In this document: positions 17,576 through 26,448 of the stretch, piece after piece
Layout of the letters: each line of letters starts with the position of its first letter
Position numbering within the stretch: position 1 is the stretch's first letter
Origin: Acidocella sp.
Lineage (GTDB): Bacteria; Pseudomonadota; Alphaproteobacteria; Acetobacterales; Acetobacteraceae
Direction: 5' to 3'
DNA: 64,000 nt
NCBI GenBank assembly: GCA_031291755.1
Contig: JARLIK010000021.1
Coordinates: 1 to 64,000 of the forward strand
Notes under the pieces: model-generated
What the model saw: the letters and a program-made list of their open reading frames with translations, nothing else
Told to the model about the DNA's origin: nothing
The model's database searches: none
Position numbers and translations under genes: made by a program

Positions 17576-20200
17576 TCAAGGCCCGCCCAGCCGGTCCAGC
17601 AAGGCGGGCAGGCTGGCCTGGTCCGCCTTATAACTGCCGGTCAGCGCATAAATCACCAGATTCGTGCCAAACCGATCCGCCATGATGCGCTGGTCCTCAC
17701 CGCCCGGCAGCGGCGTCTGCTCCGGGTTGCCGCCGATGTCTCGCGCCCAGGCCCCGGCCCAGTCATTCTGCGCCACGATCACCGGGCTGACCCCATCGGC
17801 ATCACGCGCCGCCGGGTTGGCGATCAGCACCGGCGCACCGGTGAAGCGGCCTGGAAAATCCGGAATGATATAAAAACAATGGGCCAGCACGTTGGCGGTT
17901 GTTAAAGGCTCCAGCTCAGGCAAATTCAAACAGGCCGTGTCGCGCAGCACCGCATCCTCGGCCCCTGGCGCCAGCCCGGCACCGCTGCCCGGTGCTCCGG
18001 CATCGCCGCCCGGCGTGTCGATCACCAGCAGCCCGCCATGCTGCATGTAACTCACCAGCGCCGCGCAGGCCGCCGGGGAAGGCGTTGCCGATTGCGGCAG
18101 CACCGGCCAATAGATCATCGGGTACAGGCTGATATCATCAACCCCCGGCGTCACGCCCACCGGCGCTGCCAGTTGCGCCGAGGTGCGGGCCGAGACCAGT
18201 GCCGATAAATACCCCAGCCCGTCGGCAGTAATCTGGTCGGCGGCGGCGTCGCCGGTCAGCACGTAACCGAGCGTGGTCTGCAACGCCGCACTCTGCGCCG
18301 CCGTCTGCGCCCGCGCCACCCCCGTGCCGCCGAGCAACAGCAACGCTACCACCGCCAACCGCCACCTTAACAACCCGCGCAGCAGCAATGAGATCAGCAC
18401 ATCCAACGCCAGCAGCGCCACCGCCGCCGCCAGTAACCACGGCCCGAACGCCACCGGGGCCGCACTGCCGCCAAACCCCACCGCCCCCGGCAAGCTGGCC
18501 GCCACCACCGGCGGCACATGCCCCCCCAAATTCAACGCCAGCATCGCCGTCCCGCTGCCATACAGGCCGGGCGGGTGGGTGGGTGAGACCATCAGACCGG
18601 GCAACTCCCGCGCCATGACGCTGGCCGTGCCCGCCACCTTCGCCAGACCGCCAAACCCATCCAGCGCCTGCAATAGCGGCAATGGCGCATCCGGCTTCGG
18701 CGCCGCCCCTTGCGCCAGCGGCACCAGCCGCCCCAGCAGTGCCGGAAACAGCCCCGACAGCGCCAAATTCGACCATTCGCTATTCGCCGTTGTCAGCACC
18801 GAGACCAGATACCCGGCCCCCATGGGCCGCCCCAGCACCAGCGGCGTGCCGTCATGCAGGCTGGCCCAGATGGTCGCCGGATCAAGCCGCGCCGGGTCCG
18901 CCAAAATCTGCCGCGAGACGGTGACATCCTGATCCAGCGCCAGCCCGGCAAACGGCGAGGCCGCGCCGAACGGTGCGAGATTTTGCGGCGCACTCCAGGT
19001 CAGCGCCCCACCTAACCGGCGATCCCCCGCCAGCAGCGCATCCGGGGCCAGCCCGTCCGGCGCATCGGCGGTCAGCGGCCCGGCGAAACGGATCAGCACC
19101 CCGCCATTTTCAATGAACCCCTGCAGAGTTTGAATTTGGGCGGCGCTGAACGGCGCATCGGCGGCGATGATCACATTCACCCTGGCCGCCAGCAACGCCG
19201 CCGCATCGCCGGTCACAATCTCGCTGCCCACCGGCACCGCCTGCCGAACGTAATACAGCGATCCCAGAAACGGCGTTTCGGCATTGCCCGCCCCCGCCAG
19301 CAACCCCACCACACCACCATGCACGCTATTGTCCAGCAACAGGGTGCCGCCGGCTGACCCCGGCCCGGCCAGCACCAGCCGCGCCACCTTGTTGCGCAGC
19401 GCCACTGGCAGCGCCAGATGCGCCTCGGCGTCGCCGAACGCGGCACTCGCCAGCACATCGCCCGCCGCCGTCTCAGCCAGCACACGCCCGCCCGCACCGC
19501 CCACCGCCTGCTGCACAGCCAGATCGCCATTGGCCTGCACCTGCGCCCCGGTCAGCAGCGGCGCCGTCACGCCATCACTCAAAATCCGGGACGGATGAAG
19601 TGCTGCCATGAAAGCCGCAAAACCGGGGCCGCCGGTGATGCCGTCGGCGATATAAACCACCTCACCGGCAAAACCCTGATCACCCTGCAGCGCACGCGTT
19701 GCCCCTGCCCGGTCCACCGGCCAGGATTGCGGCACCATCGCCGTCACGAGCTGCGCTGCACGTCCCGCCGGCATCACGCCTTCGATGTGCGGCGCGGCGT
19801 TACTGGCATCCCGTGCCGTCGCCAGCACCGCCACCCCGCGCCCGGCCTGCCCGGCGCTAGCCACCACCCGCAGCGCCGCATCACGCCTGGCCGCCCAGTC
19901 ACTCGCCGAGGCCCAGTCGTTATCAATCACCAGCAGCACCGGCCCGCTGCCCGGCAGCGCCGGGGGCGGGTACAGTTGCGGCCCGGCTAGGCCGACGATC
20001 ACCAGCGCCGCTATCAGCAGCCGCAGCAGCAACAACCACAGCGGCATCCGGGCCGGGGTGCGCTCAACGGCCGCCAGCCCGCGTAAGAGTGCCAGTGGCG
20101 GAAACCGCACCCGCCGCGCCGCGGGTGGCGTGAGGCGCAGTAAAAAATACAGCCCCGGCAATGCCAGCAGCCCCAGCAACACCAAAGGCGCTGAAAACAT
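17576..20200 (-). CDS. BatA-like N-terminal / DUF4159 domain protein
   Basis: 874 aa from an ATG that overlaps the DUF58 stop (TGATG). The N-terminus has the double-transmembrane BatA-type region (FSAPLVLLGLLALPGLYFLL ... PLWLLLLRLLIAALVIVGLA). A long periplasmic segment follows, then two more helices near 600-640, then a C-terminal DUF4159 domain (DDISLYPMIYWPVLPQSA, SYMQHGGLLVIDTPGG). It is the large central subunit of the MoxR operon, and its stop nearly abuts the start of the next gene. The biochemical activity of DUF4159 is not established. Confidence 0.88.
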   Translation of the reverse strand: MFSAPLVLLGLLALPGLYFLLRLTPPAARRVRFPPLALLRGLAAVERTPARMPLWLLLLRLLIAALVIVGLAGPQLYPPPALPGSGPVLLVIDNDWASASDWAARRDAALRVVASAGQAGRGVAVLATARDASNAAPHIEGVMPAGRAAQLVTAMVPQSWPVDRAGATRALQGDQGFAGEVVYIADGITGGPGFAAFMAALHPSRILSDGVTAPLLTGAQVQANGDLAVQQAVGGAGGRVLAETAAGDVLASAAFGDAEAHLALPVALRNKVARLVLAGPGSAGGTLLLDNSVHGGVVGLLAGAGNAETPFLGSLYYVRQAVPVGSEIVTGDAAALLAARVNVIIAADAPFSAAQIQTLQGFIENGGVLIRFAGPLTADAPDGLAPDALLAGDRRLGGALTWSAPQNLAPFGAASPFAGLALDQDVTVSRQILADPARLDPATIWASLHDGTPLVLGRPMGAGYLVSVLTTANSEWSNLALSGLFPALLGRLVPLAQGAAPKPDAPLPLLQALDGFGGLAKVAGTASVMARELPGLMVSPTHPPGLYGSGTAMLALNLGGHVPPVVAASLPGAVGFGGSAAPVAFGPWLLAAAVALLALDVLISLLLRGLLRWRLAVVALLLLGGTGVARAQTAAQSAALQTTLGYVLTGDAAADQITADGLGYLSALVSARTSAQLAAPVGVTPGVDDISLYPMIYWPVLPQSATPSPAACAALVSYMQHGGLLVIDTPGGDAGAPGSGAGLAPGAEDAVLRDTACLNLPELEPLTTANVLAHCFYIIPDFPGRFTGAPVLIANPAARDADGVSPVIVAQNDWAGAWARDIGGNPEQTPLPGGEDQRIMADRFGTNLVIYALTGSYKADQASLPALLDRLGGP

Positions 20201-21003
20201 CACGCCTGCCGCAACGCCTGATACAATGCCGCCAGCGCCGTGGCGGGCGGCGCATCGGTGCGATGAAACAACGGGCTCTGGCCGCTGCGCTGCGCCGCCG
20301 CCACCACCGCGGCCTTCTGCGCCTTCAGCCTCGCCTGATAAGCCGCCTGCCAGCTTTGCGCCCGCGCTGCTTCAACGGGGGCACCAAACCCCTCAAACAC
20401 CACCCGGCCCGCATACGGAAAATCGCACTCCGCCGGGTCAAGCACCTGCATCACCGCGCCGCCGGGGGCGGTGGCGAACACCGGATCAGGGGTTAAAAAA
20501 TCCCCGAACACCACATGCCGCGCCTTCGGGTCATCGGCCGCCGCGCCACCAGCCAGCAGCAAAGCCTGCGCCAGTTTCGGCAGGGCCAGCCGCCCGGCCA
20601 GCGGCCCTGTCACCCCCGCCAGCGCCACCCGCTCACCCGCCTCCAGCAGCAAACAGCTCAGTGCCAGCAGCAGCAGCACCGCCCGCTCGCGTTTGCTCGG
20701 CAAAGCCGGCATGGAGGCAAACCGCAGCCCCGGCGTATCCTGCAATTGCACCATGCAAACCGCCGGCACCTGCGCCTCGCGCTCACGCAGCAGCAACCGC
20801 TCGCCGGATGCGCTGCGCCGCCAGTCGATCCGGCGTGATTCATCGCCCTCCTGGAAATCCCGGAACTGCCAGAACGCTTCCCCGGCCCCGGCCCGTCTGC
20901 GCCCATGCACACCCGCCGCCACCACATGCGCCAGACGCTCCGCCGCCAGCAATAACCGGGGCAGCCCCGCGGCTAACGCTTCAGCCTGCGCAACCTGGTT
21001 CAA
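20200..21003 (-). CDS. DUF58 domain protein
   Basis: 267 aa. It starts at a TTG that overlaps the MoxR stop (TTGA), and the N-terminal residues (QAEALAAGLPRLLLAAERLA) fit the family, which supports this unusual start. The core DUF58 motif is HGRRRAGAGEAFWQFRDFQE followed by GDESRRIDWRRSASG near 53-85. DUF58 proteins almost always accompany a MoxR ATPase and a VWA protein, as here. It is probably cytoplasmic, acting with MoxR on a client protein that is not identified. Confidence 0.92.
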   Translation of the reverse strand: MNQVAQAEALAAGLPRLLLAAERLAHVVAAGVHGRRRAGAGEAFWQFRDFQEGDESRRIDWRRSASGERLLLREREAQVPAVCMVQLQDTPGLRFASMPALPSKRERAVLLLLALSCLLLEAGERVALAGVTGPLAGRLALPKLAQALLLAGGAAADDPKARHVVFGDFLTPDPVFATAPGGAVMQVLDPAECDFPYAGRVVFEGFGAPVEAARAQSWQAAYQARLKAQKAAVVAAAQRSGQSPLFHRTDAPPATALAALYQALRQA

Positions 21004-21980
21004 AAGGCTGCCGCAAGCCGGCCAATAATATCTTCCAGCTTGATGCCTTCACTCTGCGCCGAAAAATTCAACGCCATCCGATGCCGCAATGCCGGACCCG
21101 CCAGCGCCGCCACGTCATCGAGGCTTGGCGCCAACCTTCCATCCAGCAGCGCCCGCGCCCGCACGCCCAGCATCAAAGCCTGCGCCGCCCGTGGCCCCGG
21201 CCCCCACGCCAACTGCCCGCGCAATTCCGGCCAGGCTGGGCTTTCCGGACGCGCCCCGCGCACCAGCGCCATGATGCCGTCCACCACTTTGGTCCCCACC
21301 GGCATCACCCGCACCAGCGCCTGTGCCGCGATCACATCCGCTGCCGCCAGCACCGCCGCCGGCCGCGCCTGCTTGACCCCGGTGGTCGCCAGCAGCATCG
21401 CCCGCTCGTCCGCCGCCGCCGGGTAATCAATCCTTATATCCAACAAAAACCGGTCCAACTGCGCCTCGGGCAACGGATACGTGCCCTCCTGCTCGATCGG
21501 GTTCTGCGTCGCCAGCACATGGAACGGCACCGGCACCGGCCGGTTCTCGCCCGCCACCGCCACCGCGCCCTCGGCCATCGCCTGCAGCAGCGCCGACTGC
21601 GTGCGCGGGCTGGCGCGGTTGATCTCATCGGCCATCAGCAATTCAGTAAATACCGGCCCCGGAATGAAGCGGAACTTGCGCCCCTGCGGCGTCTCGTCCA
21701 GCACCTCGCTGCCCAGAATATCAGCCGGCATCAAATCCGGCGTGAACTGCACCCTGCGCATCCGCAACCCCAGCACAATCCCCAGAGTCTCCACCAACCT
21801 GGTTTTGCCAAGCCCCGGCACGCCGGTGAGCAGCGCATGGCCGCCCGAGAGAATCGCCACCAGCGCCAGATCAATCACCGCGCCCTGGCCGATAATCACG
21901 TCCGCCACCGCCGAACGCGCCGTGGCCAGACGCTGCGCCATCGCCATCATCCGCGGCTCTAACGCCTCGCTATTCATCAT
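21000..21980 (-). CDS. MoxR-family AAA+ ATPase
   Basis: About 326 aa; ATGs at 21980 and 21977 are both possible. Walker A GVPGLGKTRLVETL is near residue 55, Walker B LLMADEINRASPRTQSALL near 120, the sensor region VLATQNPIEQEGTYPLPEAQ near 160, and DRFLLDIRIDYP follows. MoxR ATPases are chaperone-like and activate metalloenzymes or VWA-domain partners. It is the first gene of a four-gene minus-strand operon (MoxR, DUF58, DUF4159, large membrane protein) with overlapping or abutting junctions. DUF1285 is transcribed divergently. Confidence 0.95.
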   Translation of the reverse strand: MMNSEALEPRMMAMAQRLATARSAVADVIIGQGAVIDLALVAILSGGHALLTGVPGLGKTRLVETLGIVLGLRMRRVQFTPDLMPADILGSEVLDETPQGRKFRFIPGPVFTELLMADEINRASPRTQSALLQAMAEGAVAVAGENRPVPVPFHVLATQNPIEQEGTYPLPEAQLDRFLLDIRIDYPAAADERAMLLATTGVKQARPAAVLAAADVIAAQALVRVMPVGTKVVDGIMALVRGARPESPAWPELRGQLAWGPGPRAAQALMLGVRARALLDGRLAPSLDDVAALAGPALRHRMALNFSAQSEGIKLEDIIGRLAAAF

Positions 21981-22036
21981 CACCAACCCACCTTATTCAT
22001 TTGATTGCTGCGTATCTCTACCTATATCAGACGCTG

Positions 22037-22684
22037 ATGAGAACAGCTTCTGCCAGGAATAGCCAAATTGTGAGTCACCCCGAGGGCGAACCCACCCAGC
22101 CACCAGCCGCCCCCGCCAAAGACGCTACCCCTTGCGCAAAAATCTCCTGCACCCACACCGCGCGGACTCCAGTTGATTGCGGCCACCTGCCCTTCCTGAT
22201 TAAACGCGACGGCGCCTGGCTGTATCGCGGTTCGCCGATCACCCGCAAACCCATGGTCTGCCTGTTCTCCACCATCCTCAAACGCGATGAAGACGGCAAA
22301 TACCTGCTGGAATCCCCCGCCGAACGCGGCTTTATCGACGTCGAGGACGCCCCCTTCATCGCCGTAGAACTCGACTGGTCCGGCCATGGCAAAACCCAAA
22401 CCCTGTGCTTCCGCACCAACACCGACCAATGCATCACCGCCGGACCCGAACACCCCATCCGAATCGCCCACGATTTGCTCACATGCGAACCAACGCCCTA
22501 TCTTCATATCCGTGATGGTAAAGGCCGATTCCCCGTCGAGGCGCGTATCAACCGCGCCACCTACTACGAACTCGTCGCCCTCGCCGAGCCCGGAACCATG
22601 CACGGCCGCCCCGTCCTCGGCGTATGGTCCGAAGGCGCCTTCTTCTCGCTCGGAGATCTGCCGGCGGGTTGCGGGAAGAAGTAA
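22037..22684 (+). CDS. DUF1285 domain protein
   Basis: 215 aa from the ATG at 22037; a GTG at 22070 is an alternative and the start is not certain. The conserved core includes LPFLIKRDGAWLYRGSPI, FSTILKRDEDGKYLLESPAE, RGFIDVEDAPFIAVEL and a C-terminal YELVALAEPG block. DUF1285 proteins are small cytoplasmic beta-rich proteins of unknown function, usually next to MoxR, Nudix and CCA genes in alphaproteobacteria, as here. The first 40 residues are low-complexity and may not be translated. Confidence 0.85.
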   Translation: MRTASARNSQIVSHPEGEPTQPPAAPAKDATPCAKISCTHTARTPVDCGHLPFLIKRDGAWLYRGSPITRKPMVCLFSTILKRDEDGKYLLESPAERGFIDVEDAPFIAVELDWSGHGKTQTLCFRTNTDQCITAGPEHPIRIAHDLLTCEPTPYLHIRDGKGRFPVEARINRATYYELVALAEPGTMHGRPVLGVWSEGAFFSLGDLPAGCGKK

Positions 22685-22689
22685 GGTCA

Positions 22690-22865
22690 GGGGGCTCTGC
22701 CCCCCGAACCCCCGCCAAAGGCTGAGCTTTTGGAATCCATTAGTGAAAGCTAAGAAGAACGGGCGCTCCTCTGGCATTTCAAGCACCGCTGAGCGCCCGT
22801 TCTTCTTAGCCTTAATAGGTTCTAAGGGCTGTGCCCTTAGGGGGGTCCAAGGGCAGCGCCCCTGG
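22690..22865. repeat. Cluster of four palindromic hairpins
   Basis: Four inverted repeats sit in one 195-bp gap. They are GGGGGC-tct-GCCCCC (22690-22704), a perfect 20-bp stem GCTAAGAAGAACGGGCGCTC with a 22-nt loop (arms 22749-22768 and 22791-22810), CTAAGGGC-tgt-GCCCTTAG (22822-22840), and CCAaGGGC-agc-GCCCcTGG (22847-22865). Three share the form GGGC-NNN-GCCC, so they look like copies of one small repeat family. The long stem may terminate the DUF1285 transcript. Confidence 0.8.
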
Positions 22866-22879
22866 CCTTACTCCTTCCC

Positions 22880-23434
22880 ATGACCGCCGCAGAGCTTCGC
22901 GCGAGATTAGGCTCGTTGGACCATGCGCCGTTGGCGGTGGCGGGGCATCGGCAGTCGGCGGTGCTGGTGGTTTTGGAGCCGGGGCGCGGGGTTTGGCTGA
23001 CGCGGCGGTCCAATGATTTGCCGAATCATGCGGGGCAGGTGGCGTTTCCGGGTGGCAAAATTGAGGTGTTTGATCAATCGCCCGAGGCGGCGGCGTTGCG
23101 TGAGGCGTGGGAGGAGATTGGGCTGGCGCCGGAGTCTGTCGAGGTTTTGGGGCGGATGGATGACCATATTACCGGCACTGGGTTTCATATTGTGCCGGTG
23201 GTCGGGCTGGTGGCGCCCGGCGTTGCGTTCAACCCGGCGGCGGGCGAGGTGGCGGAGATTTTCTGTCTGGGGTTTGACGTGTTGCTAAACCCGCTTTCGC
23301 CGCAGCGCCGCCATGCCACCATCCGGGGTGAGGAACGCAGTATTTGGGTTTGGCCGCACCCTGACCATTTCATCTGGGGCGCGACCGCGGCGATTTTGGT
23401 GAATTTGGCGCGGCATCTGCGCGGTGCCGCATGA
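22880..23434 (+). CDS. Nudix hydrolase, probable CoA pyrophosphatase
   Basis: 184 aa. The Nudix box GGKIEVFDQSPEAAALREAW continues EEIGL and fits Gx5Ex7REUxEExGU. Just before it, LPNHAGQVAFPGG is the UPF0035-like signature of CoA pyrophosphatases, which split CoA or acyl-CoA into phosphopantetheine and 3',5'-ADP. The protein is cytoplasmic and needs Mg or Mn. Its stop overlaps the start of the CCA-adding enzyme by 4 bp (ATGA), so the two are co-expressed. Confidence 0.93.
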   Translation: MTAAELRARLGSLDHAPLAVAGHRQSAVLVVLEPGRGVWLTRRSNDLPNHAGQVAFPGGKIEVFDQSPEAAALREAWEEIGLAPESVEVLGRMDDHITGTGFHIVPVVGLVAPGVAFNPAAGEVAEIFCLGFDVLLNPLSPQRRHATIRGEERSIWVWPHPDHFIWGATAAILVNLARHLRGAA

Positions 23435-24570
23435 TTATATTTCCGGGGCTAGATGTTTTGTGGGCAGCCCTGCCCGAGGCGCGGGTGGTGGGCGGGGCGG
23501 TGCGCGATACGCTGGCGGGCAAGCCGCTGGCGGATGTTGATATGGCCTCACCATTGAGCCCCGATGAGGTGATGGCGCGGCTGAGCGCGGCGCGGCTTAA
23601 ATCCATCCCCACCGGGCTGGCGCACGGCACCGTGACAGCGCTGGTGGCAGGCCAGCATTTTGAGATCACCACCCTGCGGCGCGACGTGGAGACCGACGGG
23701 CGGCACGCGCTGGTGGCCTTCACCGATGACTGGCAGGAGGACGCGGCACGGCGCGATTTCACCATCAATGCGATGTCGATGGACCGCACGGGCACGCTGT
23801 ATGATTATTTCGGTGGCGTTGCGGATTTACAGGCTGGCGTGGTGCGGTTTGTCGGCGATGCGCATACGCGCATTACCGAAGATTACTTACGAATCCTCAG
23901 GTTTTTCCGTTTCTTCGCCCGCTATACCAGCGGCGCACCTGATGCCGCCGCGATTGCCGCCATCGAGGAACTGCGCGACGGGGTTTTGCTGTTATCGGCT
24001 GAGCGGGTGTGGAGCGAGGTCAAGCGCATTTTGGCGGCGGAAAGCCCCATCGCCGCACTGCAACTGATGCACAGCACCGGCGTATGGGCGCGCGTACTGC
24101 CGGAAGGTTTTGATGTGCCCCGCCTCGCCGCGCTGATCGCCCGTGGCGCACCGGTTGATGTGATGCTGCGTGCCGCCGCATTATTCACGGGCGAAATTGA
24201 GACGATCGCGGGGCGTTTGAAACTCAGCAATGAGGAAGCCGAGATTTTACAATCATGGCAAATCCCCAACGCTTTGCCCCCCACCGCGTCCGACGCCGAC
24301 CTCCGCCGCGCCTTGGCTGACACCGAAGCACCAACCCTGATCGCCCGCAGTTGGATGAGTGGCAACTGGCCAGAGCTGCGCACCCGCCTGGCCGCCACGC
24401 CGCGCCCGATCTTCCCGCTGCAAGGCCGCGACTTAACCGAACTCGGCATCCCCCAAGGCCCGCGCATCGGCAAAATCCTGGCAGCGGTGCGGCACTGGTG
24501 GCTGGACGGCGGTTGCATTGCCAGCCACGAAGATTGCCGCGCCCAGGCGCTGCTTATTGTGGTGAAGTAA
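23431..24570 (+). CDS. cca: CCA tRNA nucleotidyltransferase / poly(A) polymerase family protein
   Basis: 379 aa, class II nucleotidyltransferase. The N-terminal catalytic motif GGAVRDTLAG with DVDMA (the metal-binding Asp pair) lies near residues 23-40, and RRDFTINAMSMD and a YFGGVADLQAG segment follow near 110-135. The tRNA-binding helical C-terminal domain completes it. It adds or repairs the 3' CCA of tRNAs; some alphaproteobacterial homologues are poly(A) polymerases and the sequence alone cannot separate them. It overlaps the Nudix gene by 4 bp. Confidence 0.93.
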   Translation: MIIFPGLDVLWAALPEARVVGGAVRDTLAGKPLADVDMASPLSPDEVMARLSAARLKSIPTGLAHGTVTALVAGQHFEITTLRRDVETDGRHALVAFTDDWQEDAARRDFTINAMSMDRTGTLYDYFGGVADLQAGVVRFVGDAHTRITEDYLRILRFFRFFARYTSGAPDAAAIAAIEELRDGVLLLSAERVWSEVKRILAAESPIAALQLMHSTGVWARVLPEGFDVPRLAALIARGAPVDVMLRAAALFTGEIETIAGRLKLSNEEAEILQSWQIPNALPPTASDADLRRALADTEAPTLIARSWMSGNWPELRTRLAATPRPIFPLQGRDLTELGIPQGPRIGKILAAVRHWWLDGGCIASHEDCRAQALLIVVK

Positions 24571-24654
24571 GGCGTGGATGGCCGCTTTCGCGGCCATGAC
24601 GGGAGTATATGCGCGATGTATCGTCATGGCCGCGAAAGCGGCCATCCACGCCTT
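24569..24654. repeat. Perfect 33-bp inverted repeat, 20-nt loop
   Basis: The arms are 24569-24601 (AAGGCGTGGATGGCCGCTTT...CATGACG) and 24622-24654, exact complements, starting on the cca stop codon. Each arm is itself partly palindromic (GGCCGC/GCGGCC). A related third copy lies at 24977-25008, so the GIY-YIG gene is bracketed by this repeat family. The motif resembles REP-like elements dispersed in alphaproteobacterial genomes. It could also end the cca transcript. Confidence 0.85.
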
Positions 24655-24665
24655 TACGCTAACCC

Positions 24666-24959
24666 CTACAAAATGCCCTCATACAAATCATCCCAGGCGA
24701 CATTATCCCGCATGAGAAGCTGCACCTTCCAGGCACGCCGCCATTTTTTCATCGCGGATTCGCGTGCGATGGCGGCGGAGATGTCGTCGTGACGTTCAAA
24801 ATATACCAGCCGTTTCAGACCGTATGTCTTGGTAAAACCGGCAATGTCACCGGCCCGGTGCTCACTTACCCGCCGCACCAAATCCGCCGTCACGCCGATG
24901 TATAAAATACCATTGGGCTGGTTGGTCATGATGTAAATCCAGCCGCCTTTTTGGTGCAT
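24666..24959 (-). CDS. GIY-YIG nuclease family protein (UPF0213-like)
   Basis: 97 aa, a stand-alone GIY-YIG domain. The signature is split as GGWIYIMTNQPNGILYIGVT near residues 5-24, followed by RRVSEHRAG and the catalytic-type Glu in AARESAMKKWRR-like sequence (AIARESAMKKWRR). Single-domain members of this family are common, mobile-looking small genes with unknown biological targets. It lies between copies of a palindromic repeat. Confidence 0.92.
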   Translation of the reverse strand: MHQKGGWIYIMTNQPNGILYIGVTADLVRRVSEHRAGDIAGFTKTYGLKRLVYFERHDDISAAIARESAMKKWRRAWKVQLLMRDNVAWDDLYEGIL

Positions 24960-24976
24960 CGTTGTGTCTCCGAAAA

Positions 24977-25008
24977 AAGGCGTGGATGGCCTCGTTCACG
25001 CCATGACG
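24977..25008 (+). repeat. Diverged third copy of the GGCGTGGATGGCC repeat
   Basis: AAGGCGTGGATGGCC is followed by TCGTTCACG and CCATGACG, matching the left arm at 24569-24601 at both ends with a changed centre. It lies just upstream of the GIY-YIG gene start and just past the stop of rnhA, both on the minus strand. Confidence 0.7.
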
Positions 25009-25011
25009 AGT

Positions 25012-25455
25012 CTAACCCAATTTCTCCCGCGCCGCCGTCGCTAATTCATCAGCGCGGTCATTCATCGGGTTACCCGAATGGCCTTTCACCCAGCGCCACT
25101 CAATCTCATGCGGTTTGGCGGCGTCCAGAATCCGCCGCCATAAATCCATGTTCTTTACCGGGTCACCCGCCGCATTGCGCCAGTTTTTGCGCACCCAGCC
25201 GGTGTGCCAGCGGGTGATGCCGTTTTTCAAATATTCACTGTCAGTGTTCAGCACCACCTTGCAGGGCCGCTTCAACGCCTCCAGCGCTTCGGCGGCAGCG
25301 GTCAGTTCCATCCGGTTGTTGGTGGTCTCAACCTCGCCGCCAGAGAGTTCGCGTGTGGTGCCCTTGAACACCAGTATCGCTGCCCACCCACCCGGCCCAG
25401 GATTCGGCCTGCACCCGCCATCAGTCCAGATTTCCACCACATCCTCAGAGGCCAT
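25012..25455 (-). CDS. rnhA: Ribonuclease HI
   Basis: Cleaves the RNA strand of RNA-DNA hybrids in the cytoplasm; 147 aa, standard length. All four carboxylate catalytic residues are visible: D in EIWTDGGCRPNPGPGGW, E in NNRMELTAAAEAL, D in LNTDSEYLKNGI and D in NDRADELA, with the VKGHSGNPMNDRADE loop intact. It overlaps the end of thrB by 11 bp and is probably translated from the same message. Confidence 0.97.
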   Translation of the reverse strand: MASEDVVEIWTDGGCRPNPGPGGWAAILVFKGTTRELSGGEVETTNNRMELTAAAEALEALKRPCKVVLNTDSEYLKNGITRWHTGWVRKNWRNAAGDPVKNMDLWRRILDAAKPHEIEWRWVKGHSGNPMNDRADELATAAREKLG

Positions 25456-26404
25456 AAGCCGCCTCCGATGCAGCGTGCTGATGAAACCGCAAGCGCCGAT
25501 AATAATCCAGCGGGTCCTTGCGCGTCACCATCGCGCCGGCGGGCGTGTTCAGCCAGTCATACAGCCGGGTTAATAAAAACCGCAGCGCCGCCCCTTGCGC
25601 CAGCACCGGCAGCGCTGCCCGCTCCGCCGCGTTCAACGCCCGGTGCGCGAGGTAGCCCCGCAGCAGCGCCTGGCTTTTCGTTACATTAAAGCTGAAGTCG
25701 CGCTCGAAGCACCAGGCATTCAGGCACACCGCCACGTCGTAGGCGTAAATATCGGTGGCGGCGAAATAAAAATCGATCAACCCGGAGACCTTGCCGTCCA
25801 GGAAAAACACATTGTCGGGGAATAAATCCGCATGGATATGCCCGACCGGCAGGTTTTGCGGCCAGGCCGCAAGAATATCCGCCAGCGCCCCGGTCAGCTC
25901 CGCCCCCAGCCCCGGCAGCACCTCATCGGCACGCGGCAGGGATTTTTCCAAAAGCGGCGCCCAGCCATGCGGGCCCAAAGCATTCACCCGGGTTGGCGCG
26001 AATCCGGCACCGGTCAGATGCATCTGCGCCAAAGCCGCGCCCAGCGGCTCGCAATGCTCCAGCTGCACGCGCCTGGGCCACACGCCCGGCAAAAACGTGG
26101 TAATCGCCGCCACCCTTTCCGCCAGCGGCTTCAAATTGCCACCATCAAGCCCCCGCACCGGCAGCGGGCATGAGAGCCCATGCGCTGCCAGATGCTCCAT
26201 CAGCCCCAGAAACCAAGGCAATTCCTCGGTGTTCACCCGCTTTTCATAGAGCGTGAGGATATAATCCCCGGTGGTGGTTTTCAGCGCATAATTGCTGTTC
26301 TCCACCCCCTCGGCGATGCCGCGGAAGGCCACCATCCGGCCAATGTCATACAGCGTCAAAAACGCCGCCAGAGCCTCGTCGGTCACTTCAGTATAAACAG
26401 CCAT
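25445..26404 (-). CDS. thrB: Homoserine kinase, type II (ThrB)
   Basis: Phosphorylates homoserine in threonine synthesis; 319 aa from the ATG at 26404. The fold is that of aminoglycoside phosphotransferases. The N-lobe has NYALKTTTGDYILTLYEKRV, the catalytic loop is VGHIHADLFPDNVFFLDG near 195-212, and the metal-binding Asp is in GLIDFYFAATD near 218. The N-terminus (MAVYTEVTDEALAAFLTLYD) is characteristic of ThrB type II. It lies upstream of and overlapping rnhA, a pairing common in alphaproteobacteria. Confidence 0.95.
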   Translation of the reverse strand: MAVYTEVTDEALAAFLTLYDIGRMVAFRGIAEGVENSNYALKTTTGDYILTLYEKRVNTEELPWFLGLMEHLAAHGLSCPLPVRGLDGGNLKPLAERVAAITTFLPGVWPRRVQLEHCEPLGAALAQMHLTGAGFAPTRVNALGPHGWAPLLEKSLPRADEVLPGLGAELTGALADILAAWPQNLPVGHIHADLFPDNVFFLDGKVSGLIDFYFAATDIYAYDVAVCLNAWCFERDFSFNVTKSQALLRGYLAHRALNAAERAALPVLAQGAALRFLLTRLYDWLNTPAGAMVTRKDPLDYYRRLRFHQHAASEAAYGL

Positions 26405-26448
26405 GGGGGTAGATGACCGCAGGCCAAAATTCTGGCAAGGGAGCAATC

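Noticed and set aside
19785-21962. 725-codon plus-strand frame antisense to the MoxR operon
   Set aside because: Pro/Arg-rich low-complexity product without domains, opposite four well-supported genes.
22690-25008. Possible CRISPR array from repeated units
   Set aside because: The units are palindromic, unequal in spacing and not separated by uniform unique spacers; no cas gene is present.
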